Part shown: positions 46,650-55,810 of the stretch, in pieces | Position numbering within the stretch: position 1 is the stretch's first letter | Layout: every line of letters starts with the position of its first letter | NCBI GenBank assembly: GCA_040216555.1 | Contig: JAVJOW010000014.1 | Location: 248,001 to 312,000, forward strand | Source of the DNA: Arenibacter sp040216555 | GTDB taxonomy: Bacteria > Bacteroidota > Bacteroidia > Flavobacteriales > Flavobacteriaceae | DNA: 64,000 nucleotides | Direction of reading: 5' to 3' | The notes under the pieces: generated by a model | The model's database searches: none | What the model was told of the DNA's origin: nothing | What the model saw: only the letters and a program-made list of their open reading frames with translations | Translations under genes and position numbers: made by a program

Positions 46650-47834
46650 TTATTTCCCCATCATATTCTCAAAAAGAAAGACTCCGTTTTTATTGGCAAT
46701 GACTACATCCGGTCTGTGGTCCTTATTCATATCCTGAACCACAATATTCAGGCCGGCACCCGAATCATTGTCAATAATATGTTCTTGGAAATATGGAGCA
46801 TTGTCGGGAGTAAATTCTAGGTAAAATAGTATGGGAGCATCGCTGTCCCCGGCATCATTGCCGTTATGTGCCAAATATCGCTTCCCTGTAATTAATTCTT
46901 TGTTGCCATCTCCGTTTAAATCGGCCATCATAGTTGCATGGGTCTGTGCCGTTGTAGTGCTTATTAAATGGGTATTAAAGTTTTCCCCTTCTTGCCGTTC
47001 ATGCCACCAAATGCCAAGGGCATGGGCCGAGGCAGTAACCACATCATTGTTGCCATCTCCATTGATGTCCAACACCTGCATATGGGAGCAGGGTTCGCTT
47101 ATCTTGGTGGGTTGGAATTCCCAATTGCCACTAGTTTTATCGGTCTTGCCTTTAAACCATCCTTCCGCAATTAGGACATCATCTATTCCATCATTATTAA
47201 CATCGCCTAGGCCAATACCGTGGGAAAAACGTTCAGTGCCCGGTACGTTTTCAGCACTGATAGGAAAACGATTCCATTGCGTTTCTCCGGGATTCAGTGG
47301 TGCTTGGAGCCATACGATTTGTTTTTTTTCCACGTCCCCACAAAGAATATCCAACCTGCCATCTCCATCAATATCTACAAAACCTGGGGATTCGTTGGAG
47401 ATTCCCATGCCTTCGGCAATAATATGTTTTTTCCATACTCCGTAATTGTTTTTGGGATTTTCGAACCAAAACCCTGGTTTTCCTGGATAATCTATGATGA
47501 TTACATCTTCCCATCCGTCCAGATTTACGTCCATGCCCAAGTTCAGGAAAGATTCACAATACTCCTTCCAAGGGTCGAATGTACGTGAGGGTGCCATTTC
47601 ATGACGTGTCCAATCAGGGGCTTCAAACCAGTAGTAACCTGCGACAATATCCATTTGGCCGTCCTTGTTCAAATCTGCCACAGCGACTCCCTCAGAAATA
47701 AAATCCCTTGTAAGAACGGTTTTTTTGAAATCTTTTGAGGTTTCGGTCTGGCCATAGGCCCCCACAATACAGCCCATATATAAAATAAGTCCACCTAAAA
47801 GCTGTCCAATAGTCTTAGTTGTTTTCCTTTTCAT
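46650..47834 (-). CDS. Secreted FG-GAP/VCBS repeat protein
   Basis: The 394-residue protein has a signal peptide (about 1-29, ending GAYGQ). It then has at least five beta-propeller repeats with calcium-binding DxNxDGxxD-type loops: VADLNKDGQMDIVAG, MDVNLDGWEDVIIID, VDIDGDGRLDILCGD, LGDVNNDGIDDVLIAE and LDINGDGNNDVVTAS. Such propellers bind ligands or calcium outside the cell, and some act with lyases or hydrolases. It lies 54 bp after the cupredoxin-dehydrogenase gene and is likely the last gene of the operon running from 53487. Function is otherwise unknown. Confidence 0.88.
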   Translation of the reverse strand: MKRKTTKTIGQLLGGLILYMGCIVGAYGQTETSKDFKKTVLTRDFISEGVAVADLNKDGQMDIVAGYYWFEAPDWTRHEMAPSRTFDPWKEYCESFLNLGMDVNLDGWEDVIIIDYPGKPGFWFENPKNNYGVWKKHIIAEGMGISNESPGFVDIDGDGRLDILCGDVEKKQIVWLQAPLNPGETQWNRFPISAENVPGTERFSHGIGLGDVNNDGIDDVLIAEGWFKGKTDKTSGNWEFQPTKISEPCSHMQVLDINGDGNNDVVTASAHALGIWWHERQEGENFNTHLISTTTAQTHATMMADLNGDGNKELITGKRYLAHNGNDAGDSDAPILFYLEFTPDNAPYFQEHIIDNDSGAGLNIVVQDMNKDHRPDVVIANKNGVFLFENMMGK

Positions 47835-47888
47835 TTTATGGCCTGTTTGTAGTTCTAAAATTAGTTATTTTTAGTTGAAAATTCTTTG

Positions 47889-50771
47889 CTATTGTTCACT
47901 TAATAAATTGTCAATGAGCATTATATGTGCCTGATTTTCTTTCTTGTCCCCATCTGTCAATTGTTCCCTGTATTTTTTTAATAAATTTTTGGAGTCCACA
48001 GTATTCAATGCATCTATTCTTTGAAGGGTATAGGATAAAATATTAGGGATTTTGGCCTTTCCGGCCAATTCTAGAGCACGTTTCGCATCCAGTGGAATTA
48101 ATGGTTCGGTGGCGTACCATAACATTAAGGGCAGATTGTGATCGGCTACATCCTCCGTTTTTTGAACCAAGGCCTCTAGAACTCTCCATCTAGTAGCGGG
48201 TTCCAAACGTAGCAAGGCGGAACTTAGGTATAATCTGACTAAGGCTGAGGCGTCGTTTTTGGCCAAGTCTACAAATTGTTCGAAAGTAGTCGGGGAAATC
48301 TTTTTATCCTCGGTCAACAACTGTATGGCCCAACTTCTAAGGTATTCATTGCTGTTGCCCAATAATTCATTTAGCTCTTTGTCATTGAGTCCATTGGTAA
48401 CATGTAAAGTCCATAGCGCGCGTAGTTTTCTGGTTACATCGGGATTGTTGGCCAGAATGTCTTTTAGGGCCGCATGTACTTCAGTGCTACCGCCTCGCTC
48501 TTGTAAAATGGTCCTGGACTGCCTCACAAAAAATTCGTTGGGATGTAATTGATAATTTACCAATTCCAAGTCCGAGGCTTGGTTTAAATCAACCCGAACC
48601 CATTGATCGTTTTTATGGCTGATCTTAAAGATACGCCCCAAGGTTTTGTCATGAACATCTGGGTTGGAGCTGTGGCATTGGTTCTGATCATACCAATCAA
48701 TAGCAAATACCGATCCACTGGGATCGTATTTAAAGTTGAGCCATTGGGACCAAGAATCGTTCATGGCTAAAAAATCCTGATTATGCAATCCTATATATCC
48801 AGAACCCGATCTGGTAAGTTGATCATTGTTAAGTTTAGAACCATTAATATTATTCATAAAAATGGTATTGTGATATTTTTTAGGCCAGGTATTTCCTCCC
48901 AAATAGATCATTGCCCCGGCATGGGCATGGCCGCCTCCGGCGACTGCCGACCTAAAATTGCCCGCATGGGGACCACGATCGCCCAGCCAATGTACATGGT
49001 CGCCAATAGTTTTAATGTCATCATAGGTGTAAGGATTAAAATGTTTCCCCGCCTGTCTTTGATAACGTGCCCCTTGGATTACATGATAGAGATGTGGAAT
49101 TACACAAACAGTGATAAATGGATGCCCGTAATCGTTAAAGTCTATTCCCCATGGATTGCTACTCCCTTCGGCAAATACTTCAAACTCGTGTCTGGTTGGG
49201 TGATAGCGCCATACACCGGCGTTTATTTTTGTCCTTTGACTGTCGGTTGCGCCTGGTTTACCTACATTGGAATGGGTAAAAACTCCCTGCACTCCGTATA
49301 ACCATCCATCGGGTCCCCAACGCAGATTATTCAATACCTCATGAGTATCGTCCAATCCCCAGCCATCCAATAATTTTTGTGGAGGTCCTGAGGGCTTATC
49401 TTTTTCTTCATCAATTGGAATATATAGCAAATACGGGGCTGCTCCTAACCATACACCACCCATTCCTACTTCTATTCCACTAACCAAATTAAGTCCTTCA
49501 GTGAAAACTTTTCTTTTGTCCAAAGTTCCATCTCCATTCGTATCTTCGAAAATCAGAATACGATCTTTTCCTTGGCCTTCAGGGGCGGGTGTAGGATAGG
49601 TGTGTCCTTCAACCACCCATAAGCGACCCTTGGGGTCTAGAGTGAAGCTTATTGGCCGTACCACTTCGGGTTCAGAGGCTGCCAATGTAATAGTAAAGTC
49701 TTTGGGCAAAGACATTGCCTTTGCTGCTTCCAACCCGGAAAGCCCAGAATTTAAGATGGGGTCCAATGGTGGGAGAACAATGATATCACTTTGGTTTAAT
49801 TCATTGGGAAAGTAAGGTCGGGTAGGGTAGAACCGGAAATCATCAAAATTAATATGGGCCCATTTGTCATCCTTGATATATGGTATTTGTGAAATACCGG
49901 TCTCGTTATCAATAACGCGAATATAAATTTCTTTTTCCAAATAAGGTTCAAGTTCCGCGACTACTGGTTGAAGGGTGGCCCTACCTTGACCCGTAGAACT
50001 ATAAATAACGCTATCGGTTTGTGATAGTACCAATTCTACTCTGGTGTCTGCCAAAGCACCACCAGATACCTTAAAGGAAGCATATGGATGGGTAACCTTA
50101 AAGGGAACAGAACTTAATGTACCAGTAAGTTTGTAGTTTGTGTTACCGCCACTACTTAAGAAATAGTCGCCATCAAAGGCAATTAGTGCATCGGCTTCGT
50201 GCACTGGTGAGGGGTCTTTTTCGTATAGCGGACTCTTAAAAGCGTCTCCTGTAGCTTTCCAATCCTGCAAGGTACCAGCTTCAAATCCTAAATTGAGAGT
50301 ATTTCCATTTTTGGTGGGTAAAACCCCTGTAAAGATTGTTCCGGATAAATCGCCTTCAACGACCTCAAATTTGCCCACCATACCTGCTGCCCGATGGCCT
50401 GGCACCGTACAAAAATAAGTGTCCGAATATTGGGCAATAAAGGATATACTTGTACTTGAACCTTTTTCCAACAGGGTGCCACTTTTTATTCCCAACTTTT
50501 CCATGGCTATGTCGTGGGTCATGGTTTCACCGTTTGTAATGGTAATGTTTACGCTGTCTCCTATGTTTGCCCTTAAGGTTGGATTTCGGGTTCCGTCTTT
50601 GGCAAAATACCCTAGCATGGTAGCTTCCAGGTAGTAATCTCGGACTTTGATCGCCGTGTCCAGAACTTTATTTGCTGATTCTTCCTTTTTTGACTTTGTT
50701 TGACAGCCTACTAATATGATCAATAGCATTAGTAAAAGGTAGGTTCGGGATAGTAAATGAAAATTGCTCAT
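47889..50771 (-). CDS. Cupredoxin - membrane-bound dehydrogenase (PQQ-like propeller) - HEAT fusion lipoprotein
   Basis: The 960-residue lipoprotein has its lipobox Cys at 23 (LVGC). Residues 45-140 form a blue-copper domain with a full type-1 ligand set: H86, C121, H126 and M131 (TYFCTVPGHRAAGM). A beta-sandwich (about 155-310) follows, then a six-bladed propeller of the membrane-bound dehydrogenase type (about 345-745, LDPKGRLWVVEGHTYP, LRWGPDGWLYGVQGVF and HVHWLGDRGPHAGNF). HEAT-like helical repeats (about 770-950) close the protein. Relatives in Planctomycetes and Verrucomicrobia often end in a heme c domain; none is seen here, so copper may do the electron transfer. It could oxidise a sugar; no substrate is known. 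Confidence 0.82.
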   Translation of the reverse strand: MSNFHLLSRTYLLLMLLIILVGCQTKSKKEESANKVLDTAIKVRDYYLEATMLGYFAKDGTRNPTLRANIGDSVNITITNGETMTHDIAMEKLGIKSGTLLEKGSSTSISFIAQYSDTYFCTVPGHRAAGMVGKFEVVEGDLSGTIFTGVLPTKNGNTLNLGFEAGTLQDWKATGDAFKSPLYEKDPSPVHEADALIAFDGDYFLSSGGNTNYKLTGTLSSVPFKVTHPYASFKVSGGALADTRVELVLSQTDSVIYSSTGQGRATLQPVVAELEPYLEKEIYIRVIDNETGISQIPYIKDDKWAHINFDDFRFYPTRPYFPNELNQSDIIVLPPLDPILNSGLSGLEAAKAMSLPKDFTITLAASEPEVVRPISFTLDPKGRLWVVEGHTYPTPAPEGQGKDRILIFEDTNGDGTLDKRKVFTEGLNLVSGIEVGMGGVWLGAAPYLLYIPIDEEKDKPSGPPQKLLDGWGLDDTHEVLNNLRWGPDGWLYGVQGVFTHSNVGKPGATDSQRTKINAGVWRYHPTRHEFEVFAEGSSNPWGIDFNDYGHPFITVCVIPHLYHVIQGARYQRQAGKHFNPYTYDDIKTIGDHVHWLGDRGPHAGNFRSAVAGGGHAHAGAMIYLGGNTWPKKYHNTIFMNNINGSKLNNDQLTRSGSGYIGLHNQDFLAMNDSWSQWLNFKYDPSGSVFAIDWYDQNQCHSSNPDVHDKTLGRIFKISHKNDQWVRVDLNQASDLELVNYQLHPNEFFVRQSRTILQERGGSTEVHAALKDILANNPDVTRKLRALWTLHVTNGLNDKELNELLGNSNEYLRSWAIQLLTEDKKISPTTFEQFVDLAKNDASALVRLYLSSALLRLEPATRWRVLEALVQKTEDVADHNLPLMLWYATEPLIPLDAKRALELAGKAKIPNILSYTLQRIDALNTVDSKNLLKKYREQLTDGDKKENQAHIMLIDNLLSEQ

Positions 50772-50825
50772 GAGGTAAAAGTTATGGTTGGCATAGTTGG
50801 TAATGTTTGATCGGTTATTATGGTT

Positions 50826-51464
50826 TTACTCCAATTCTTCAATAAAAATATCCTTAAAGGCAACAAGTGCTTTACCGCCACCATGAATTTGCAGGCCTAT
50901 TAGACCCTCCTGGGGTATGCCCATGTCGTTTTCGGTATAGTCTACCGTTTTATGCCCATTGATATATAGCCGTATTCTTCGATCTTCGGCCCTAATTTCA
51001 TAATCGTTCCAGTCGTTTATGTTTATCCAATCAAGGACTTCTACAGAGTCCGCGGCCATCAGCGTTTTATTTCTTCTGGACTCATCATAGAGGCTGGCCC
51101 AATAGTTATCGCCCCAATCGGCTTGGTAGCCTGTCATTTCAAAGGGTGGATCTAATAACCTTTTGCTTCTGAATTGGATACCCGAATTGATAAATCCTTC
51201 GTGACCGTTTAATTTTATCTTTAATCTAAGGATGAAATTGGAATAGGAGCGATTGGTACAAAGGAAATCATTATGAGGAACGGTTTTGTCCAAGGAACCA
51301 CCAATTATCGTTTCATTTTTTATCCGCCATGTAGATAGGGTATCTCCTTCCCAACCAGAAAATGTTTTACCGTTGAAAAGTGGAGTACCCCTTGTAGCCG
51401 TTTTAATATTACATGCCGTCAATAGAAAGAACAGTATAGACGAGGAAAGAAGTAAATGTTTCAT
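50826..51464 (-). CDS. DUF1080 (3-keto-disaccharide hydrolase-like) lipoprotein
   Basis: The 212-residue lipoprotein has a lipobox Cys at 18 (LLTAC) and a single DUF1080 jelly-roll domain: LFNGKTFSGWEGD, TIIGGSLDKTVPHNDFLCT, FILRLKIKLNG, NSGIQFRSKR, GYQADWGDNYWASLYDESRR, and IRLYINGHKTVDYTE. Some members hydrolyse 3-keto-glycosides made by sugar oxidases, and others only bind. Placed 54 bp before the cupredoxin-dehydrogenase gene, it fits an oxidise-then-cleave scheme, which is inference. It belongs to the same minus-strand operon. Confidence 0.88.
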   Translation of the reverse strand: MKHLLLSSSILFFLLTACNIKTATRGTPLFNGKTFSGWEGDTLSTWRIKNETIIGGSLDKTVPHNDFLCTNRSYSNFILRLKIKLNGHEGFINSGIQFRSKRLLDPPFEMTGYQADWGDNYWASLYDESRRNKTLMAADSVEVLDWININDWNDYEIRAEDRRIRLYINGHKTVDYTENDMGIPQEGLIGLQIHGGGKALVAFKDIFIEELE

Positions 51465-51567
51465 TCGGCTTTGGTTTAGGGTTGGATTAATTGGTCATGA
51501 CTACAAATTAAGCTAAAGAATTAAGAAAACCTACATATACCACATTCCCTTGAGAACTAAATTACCG

Positions 51568-53487
51568 TCAATTCTTTAAATAATAAAAATGTCCGTCCTC
51601 TGCCCCGATCAATAAGTTTGGTTTGCCATCCTGGTCCCAATCCACTACGGTTGGACTGGTGGTATGACCGGCCAATTTGGTATTGACCAAGTTGCCCCTT
51701 TTCTTAAAGATGGTGTTTCCGCTGGATTCTCCAACATTCTCATACCATTCAATATTCTCACTATTGGCCAAAAGATCGAGGTCCCCGTCCCCATCCCAAT
51801 CCGTAAATTGGATTTTTCTTCGTCCACTTCCACCAGCTTCCCGCTCTGTTAAACGCAACAAATCGTTGCGCATGGTGCCGTCCGCATTTTTAAAGATACG
51901 TTGTCCTGGTTTTAGATAGAGCTTACCTCTCTTTTTGAAGCGTTCAAAAAATGCCAAATAACCCTCATGATCCAACATGATTAAATCCATTAGTCCATCC
52001 TTGTTCCAGTCTATGGCATAAGGAGTTGTTCTCCATTGGGTAGCCAATTCGTCCTTTTCTGGATTCCACCAATTCCATTTTGGTTTGGGAACTACGTTTT
52101 TCCCCCAGGCCATCTTAACACCTCCCATTTTTGTTAATTTGGGAGCACCTATTGTACCTATATTTCTAAACCATTCTACTTTACCAAAAATGGAATTTAA
52201 TACAATATCCCTTAGTCCATCACCATCCCAATCGGCAACTGTAAGGGTCGTATATCCCCATTTTCTTTCTGCCGGACCTTGGATGGAGCCACTTTCCCCT
52301 GCCATTATCCGAATTACTTCCCCATCGGCCTCTAAATAAACGGGTTCTTTAAAATCGGGATTTTCGCTCCCGTCCAAATTCTCTATAAAGCCAATATAAC
52401 CTGCAGAATTTCCACAGATTAGATCTTCATCCCCGTCTTCGTCCCAATCCACACTGAACGGAGTGACCAGAGCACCAAATTTTAGATATTGACTTTTTTG
52501 CTGAATATAAACGGGCGACATAAAAATGGGCATATTATCTTTTACAGTTCCAGTATTCTCAATAAATACTACCCTACCGTCTTCGTCACCCACTACTAGA
52601 TCAATCTTGTTATCATTGTTCCAATCGAGCGCTACAGGCCGCATCATTTCCAGGTCCATTTCCAGGATGCCGGATTCATTCTCTAAAAATCTGCCTTTGG
52701 CGTAGGTGGGGTTTTCGCGACTGCCGGTATTTTCAAAATAGGTAAATTGGTCTACGAACTCGCCACATATAATATCCAGATCTCCATCGCCATCAAAATC
52801 GGCTATATTGGGCGTAGTATTGCCATATACATCTATGGGTTGGTCCCCGGCCAATATTTTTCCTTCATTTCTGTATTTTCCATTGTCATTGGTCAATAAA
52901 TACAGGTATCCGCGTAGGTCCCCGTTGGTCCATTCCCCTTTTTCATTAAAGGCATTATCCCATCCATATTCACTCCAATCGTCAATACCTACAATAAGGT
53001 CCATATCCCCGTCATTGTCATAATCAACATATTTCCAGTCGCTAAAACGTTCCTTATATAAATCCAGCAGTTCTGATGTCTGATAAAGGCCTATGGGGCG
53101 GGTATAACCATATCTTCTAAAATTGTCATATTCCAAACCTACTCCTAAGACCCTTGGTTCCCCATCTACATAGGAGATGGCCACATTCCGCATCCCGTCA
53201 CCAATTTTGATAGGGGTGTCAAATATGGGATTTCCGTTTTGGTCTTTGGAGCTGTTTTTGAATAAAAAGGTACCATTAAAAGGAACATCGGTACAGGAAA
53301 TAACCAAATCCAGGTCCCCGTCCTGATCGTAATCCATGGGTAAGGGGTTGGCCCAAAGTCCAACTGCCAGGTCCTTGGTAGTGGTGGTGTCCTTGTATTG
53401 CAGTCTTATTAAATTTTCATCAGTAGTTTGGCTGAAGGAAACAGTGGTGCCCAATAGGAACAAGCAGCAGATTAATCGTTTAAGCAT
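51568..53487 (-). CDS. Secreted FG-GAP/VCBS multi-repeat protein
   Basis: The 639-residue protein has a signal peptide (about 1-19, ending VSFSQ) and about seven propeller or VCBS repeats with calcium-type loops: MDYDQDGDLDLVISC, VDYDNDGDMDLIVGID, ADFDGDGDLDIICGEF, LDWNNDNKIDLVVGDE, VDWDEDGDEDLICGN, ADWDGDGLRDIVLN and TDWDGDGDLDLLANS. It is the first gene of the operon running leftward to 46650. The repeat type suggests an extracellular binding protein for a polymer; no enzyme motif is seen. Confidence 0.88.
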   Translation of the reverse strand: MLKRLICCLFLLGTTVSFSQTTDENLIRLQYKDTTTTKDLAVGLWANPLPMDYDQDGDLDLVISCTDVPFNGTFLFKNSSKDQNGNPIFDTPIKIGDGMRNVAISYVDGEPRVLGVGLEYDNFRRYGYTRPIGLYQTSELLDLYKERFSDWKYVDYDNDGDMDLIVGIDDWSEYGWDNAFNEKGEWTNGDLRGYLYLLTNDNGKYRNEGKILAGDQPIDVYGNTTPNIADFDGDGDLDIICGEFVDQFTYFENTGSRENPTYAKGRFLENESGILEMDLEMMRPVALDWNNDNKIDLVVGDEDGRVVFIENTGTVKDNMPIFMSPVYIQQKSQYLKFGALVTPFSVDWDEDGDEDLICGNSAGYIGFIENLDGSENPDFKEPVYLEADGEVIRIMAGESGSIQGPAERKWGYTTLTVADWDGDGLRDIVLNSIFGKVEWFRNIGTIGAPKLTKMGGVKMAWGKNVVPKPKWNWWNPEKDELATQWRTTPYAIDWNKDGLMDLIMLDHEGYLAFFERFKKRGKLYLKPGQRIFKNADGTMRNDLLRLTEREAGGSGRRKIQFTDWDGDGDLDLLANSENIEWYENVGESSGNTIFKKRGNLVNTKLAGHTTSPTVVDWDQDGKPNLLIGAEDGHFYYLKN

Positions 53488-53752
53488 AATAGGTGGATTT
53501 TACTAAGTTTCTTATAGTTTGATAGGTATGTGAATAAAATTTTCAAATTAGTGTTTATTTTTCAAATGACCAACACTATATAAAAGGTACCTCGCAGATG
53601 CCGGTCTATAGCAGTGGATATCATTTGAAATTATTGGGAGTTTTGGGATTATACCTTCGATCGACCCCAATATAAGGGGTGAGTAAAAAAATTCATTTTT
53701 TTGCCAAAAGTTTAGGGTTTAATTGTTTGATCTTTCCTATTTTTGCAATCTC

Positions 53753-53768
53753 ATTTTCGGGATGTGGC
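53753..53768 (+). repeat. Direct repeat of tRNA-Pro 5' end, left copy
   Basis: ATTTTCGGGATGTGGC is identical to 54181-54196, which spans five bases upstream and the first eleven bases of the intact tRNA-Pro. The two copies bracket 412 bp holding the decayed tRNA copy and the GIY-YIG gene. Confidence 0.85.
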
Positions 53769-53863
53769 CCTTTGTCTACGCTCAGGACAGGCTGCCCTAC
53801 AGAGGATTCCTTTAGAGAAGAAGATTCTGAAAAAAATAGAGAGCAATGAGCAAATTGAAGTAG

Positions 53864-53936
53864 CGGGATGTGGCGCAGTTCCCGCAAAGGAGCGGGACAG
53901 ACCGTTAGCGTATCACGCCTCGGGCGTGATGGTCGC
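53864..53936 (+). pseudogene. Decayed tRNA-Pro-like sequence with D-loop insertion
   Basis: CGGGATGTGGCGCAGT matches the first 16 bases of the intact tRNA-Pro at 54186. Inside the D-loop sits an extra hairpin TCCCGC-aaagga-GCGGGA (53880-53897), then CCGTTAGCGTATCACG resumes the tRNA pattern. An anticodon-arm-like hairpin ATCACG/CGTGAT and GGTCGC follow. The T-arm and the 3' acceptor strand are missing and the loop lacks U33, so it is not a working tRNA. It ends 8 bp before the GIY-YIG start codon. Confidence 0.7.
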
Positions 53937-53944
53937 TTGAAATT

Positions 53945-54181
53945 ATGGAATATGTGGTTTACATATTGTTCAGTGAAACTACCGACAGGTATTATGTGGG
54001 TCAGACGAACAATATTGAAAAACGGCTTGTTACCCACAATAATGGTGGTAAAAAGTATACATCCAAGGGCAGACCTTGGATTTTGATAAATACTTATCCA
54101 TGTACCGATCGAATTGAGGCGGTTCAGTTGGAAAGAAAGATAAAGAAAAGAGGTATCAAACGATATCTTGACGAAAAGTAA
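53945..54181 (+). CDS. Small GIY-YIG nuclease family protein
   Basis: The 78-residue protein consists of one GIY-YIG domain: VYIL (residues 5-8) stands for GIY and YYVGQT (16-21) for YIG, with the conserved Arg in NIEKRLVTHN and Glu in EAVQLERKIKKR. Single-domain members of this size (UhpC/UPF0213-like) are common in Bacteroidota. The domain makes single-strand DNA cuts in homing enzymes and repair nucleases, but activity in stand-alone members is rarely shown. It ends 4 bp before the intact tRNA-Pro and begins 8 bp after a decayed tRNA-Pro copy, which suggests a mobile unit tied to this tRNA. Confidence 0.88.
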   Translation: MEYVVYILFSETTDRYYVGQTNNIEKRLVTHNNGGKKYTSKGRPWILINTYPCTDRIEAVQLERKIKKRGIKRYLDEK

Positions 54182-54185
54182 TTTT

Positions 54186-54262
<77 letters not shown>

Positions 54263-54285
54263 GACTAGTTTCATCTAGTCGCATG

Positions 54286-54323
54286 ACGTTGCAAATCACC
54301 TGATTTGCAACGTTTTATGTTTT
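54286..54323 (+). terminator. Terminator after tRNA-Pro
   Basis: A perfect 13-bp stem ACGTTGCAAATCA/TGATTTGCAACGT with a 2-nt loop is followed by TTTATGTTTTT. It lies 26 bp after the tRNA and separates it from the integrase gene. The rest of the 54260-54485 gap holds no gene. Confidence 0.8.
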
Positions 54324-54485
54324 TAGGGGGTCCAGATGAAACCACTTGAAACTACCTGAAAACACCCCTCTGGTGTCCATAAAGGGATTTTGAAACCACA
54401 GTATTTTTTGTACATTGAAGTAGCTTTAGAGGGTATTTGACCCTGTGTTTTTTACCGTTTATTTATTAATTTAAAGCTATGTAAT

Positions 54486-55733
54486 ATGTTAGAAAACAGT
54501 AGATTATCGGTGGTATTTGTCACTCGAAAATTGAATTTGGAAAATGGGAACATTAAGATCTATGCTCGGGTCACCGTGGATGGAAAAAGAGCGGAATTCA
54601 GTTTAAATCGGGAATTGCCAGTGTCCCTTTGGGACGAAAAACGCAAAAGAGGTAAGGGGTTTTCCAAATATGTAATCTCTCTAAACAAGTATTTGGATCA
54701 GGTTTTTACGGGATTGCACGAGGCACACCGGCAACTTTTGCAGGAGGAAGTTGACATTACTTCGGCCGGAATAAAGGCTCGATATTTAGGAGAGGACGAT
54801 AGGGGCAAGACACTGCTCGATTTGATAAGCTATCACAATACCTCCATGATCAGCGTCCTTAGAAAAGGAACTATGAAGAACTATTACAGTACGGAACGTT
54901 GTATCAAGGAATTTTTAAAAGAGAAAATGGGCGTTGAGGATATTCCTCTTAAAAAACTGAATTATGGTTTTATTGTAGATTTTGAACAATATATACGGAA
55001 GTATAAACCGGCCACACGAATGGGTTGTGCCAATAACGGTGCCATGAAACACATGGAGCGCTTAAAGAAGATGTCCAGGCTTGCCGTAAAACTGGAATGG
55101 TTGGAAAAGGACCCCTTTATCAATTATAAACTACGTTTTGAAAAAACAGAACGTCAATTTCTGACGGAAAGGGAACTGCAGCTCATTGAGGATACCACGT
55201 TTAATATTCCAAGTACCCAACACATAAAAGACCTGTTCATTTTTGCCTGTTATACGGGTTTGTCTTTTATTGATGTTAGTGGGCTAAAAATTGACCATTT
55301 GGTAAAAGGAATGGACGGTAACGATTGGTTATATACTAAAAGAACAAAGACAGATGAACCTTTGAAGATTCCTTTGCTACCCAAGGCCATGGAAATCATT
55401 GATAAATATAAAAGCCATGCTAGTCTGCTTGAAAATGGAAGATTATTACCTATATACAGCAACCAAATGATCAACCGCACCCTTCGGGATATCACAACCG
55501 CCTGCGGTATTCGTAAAAAGATAACCTTTCATGTAGCCCGACATACCTTTGCCACGGCGATTACACTTTCCAATGGGGTGCCAATTGAAACCGTTTCCAA
55601 ACTTTTGGGGCATACCAAGCTTTCAACTACTCAAATCTATGCTAGAGTGGTTGAAAAGAAGGTAGGGGAGGATATGCAGAATTTGATGGCTACGATGAAG
55701 CTAAAAAAGGTTAGAGCTGAGGAAATTTATTAA
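54486..55733 (+). CDS. Tyrosine-type site-specific integrase
   Basis: The 415-residue recombinase has an arm-type DNA-binding domain (about 8-95, IKIYARVTVDGKRAEFSLNR), a SAM-like core-binding domain (105-205) and a catalytic domain (215-405). Catalytic landmarks are H349 and R352 (HVARHTFAT), H376 (LLGHTKLSTT) and nucleophile Y385 (QIYARV). Box I reads CYTGLSFIDV, with Ser where the first catalytic Arg normally stands; I have seen similar substitutions in other Bacteroidota integrases. It lies directly downstream of tRNA-Pro, the classic place for an element that integrates into the tRNA 3' end. Confidence 0.93.
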   Translation: MLENSRLSVVFVTRKLNLENGNIKIYARVTVDGKRAEFSLNRELPVSLWDEKRKRGKGFSKYVISLNKYLDQVFTGLHEAHRQLLQEEVDITSAGIKARYLGEDDRGKTLLDLISYHNTSMISVLRKGTMKNYYSTERCIKEFLKEKMGVEDIPLKKLNYGFIVDFEQYIRKYKPATRMGCANNGAMKHMERLKKMSRLAVKLEWLEKDPFINYKLRFEKTERQFLTERELQLIEDTTFNIPSTQHIKDLFIFACYTGLSFIDVSGLKIDHLVKGMDGNDWLYTKRTKTDEPLKIPLLPKAMEIIDKYKSHASLLENGRLLPIYSNQMINRTLRDITTACGIRKKITFHVARHTFATAITLSNGVPIETVSKLLGHTKLSTTQIYARVVEKKVGEDMQNLMATMKLKKVRAEEIY

Positions 55734-55810
55734 GCTATAAAATAATGTTTTGCGGCTGTTTGAACGAATTCATTCAGGCAGGTTATGTAACTTTGCTTTG
55801 GGTGCGGCAT

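Larger units (their letters stand above)
53488..53944. other. Intergenic region with tRNA-Pro fragments
   Basis: The 457-bp gap between the FG-GAP operon and the GIY-YIG gene has no protein gene. From left to right it holds the promoter side of the operon, a 16-bp copy of the tRNA-Pro 5' end (53753-53768), a stretch CTACGCTCAGGACAGGCTG resembling a common bacterial intergenic repeat, and a decayed tRNA-Pro-like copy (53864-53936). Confidence 0.6.

Noticed and set aside
46831..47445. Plus-strand ORF of 204 codons opposite the FG-GAP gene
   Set aside because: It lies wholly antisense to a gene with clear repeats and a signal peptide; no domain pattern is visible in it.
48783..49301. Plus-strand ORF of 172 codons opposite the cupredoxin-dehydrogenase gene
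   Set aside because: It is antisense to the propeller domain, with no recognisable motif.
53864..53936. Second functional tRNA-Pro
   Set aside because: It has no T-arm and no 3' acceptor strand, the anticodon loop lacks U33, and a hairpin interrupts the D-loop.
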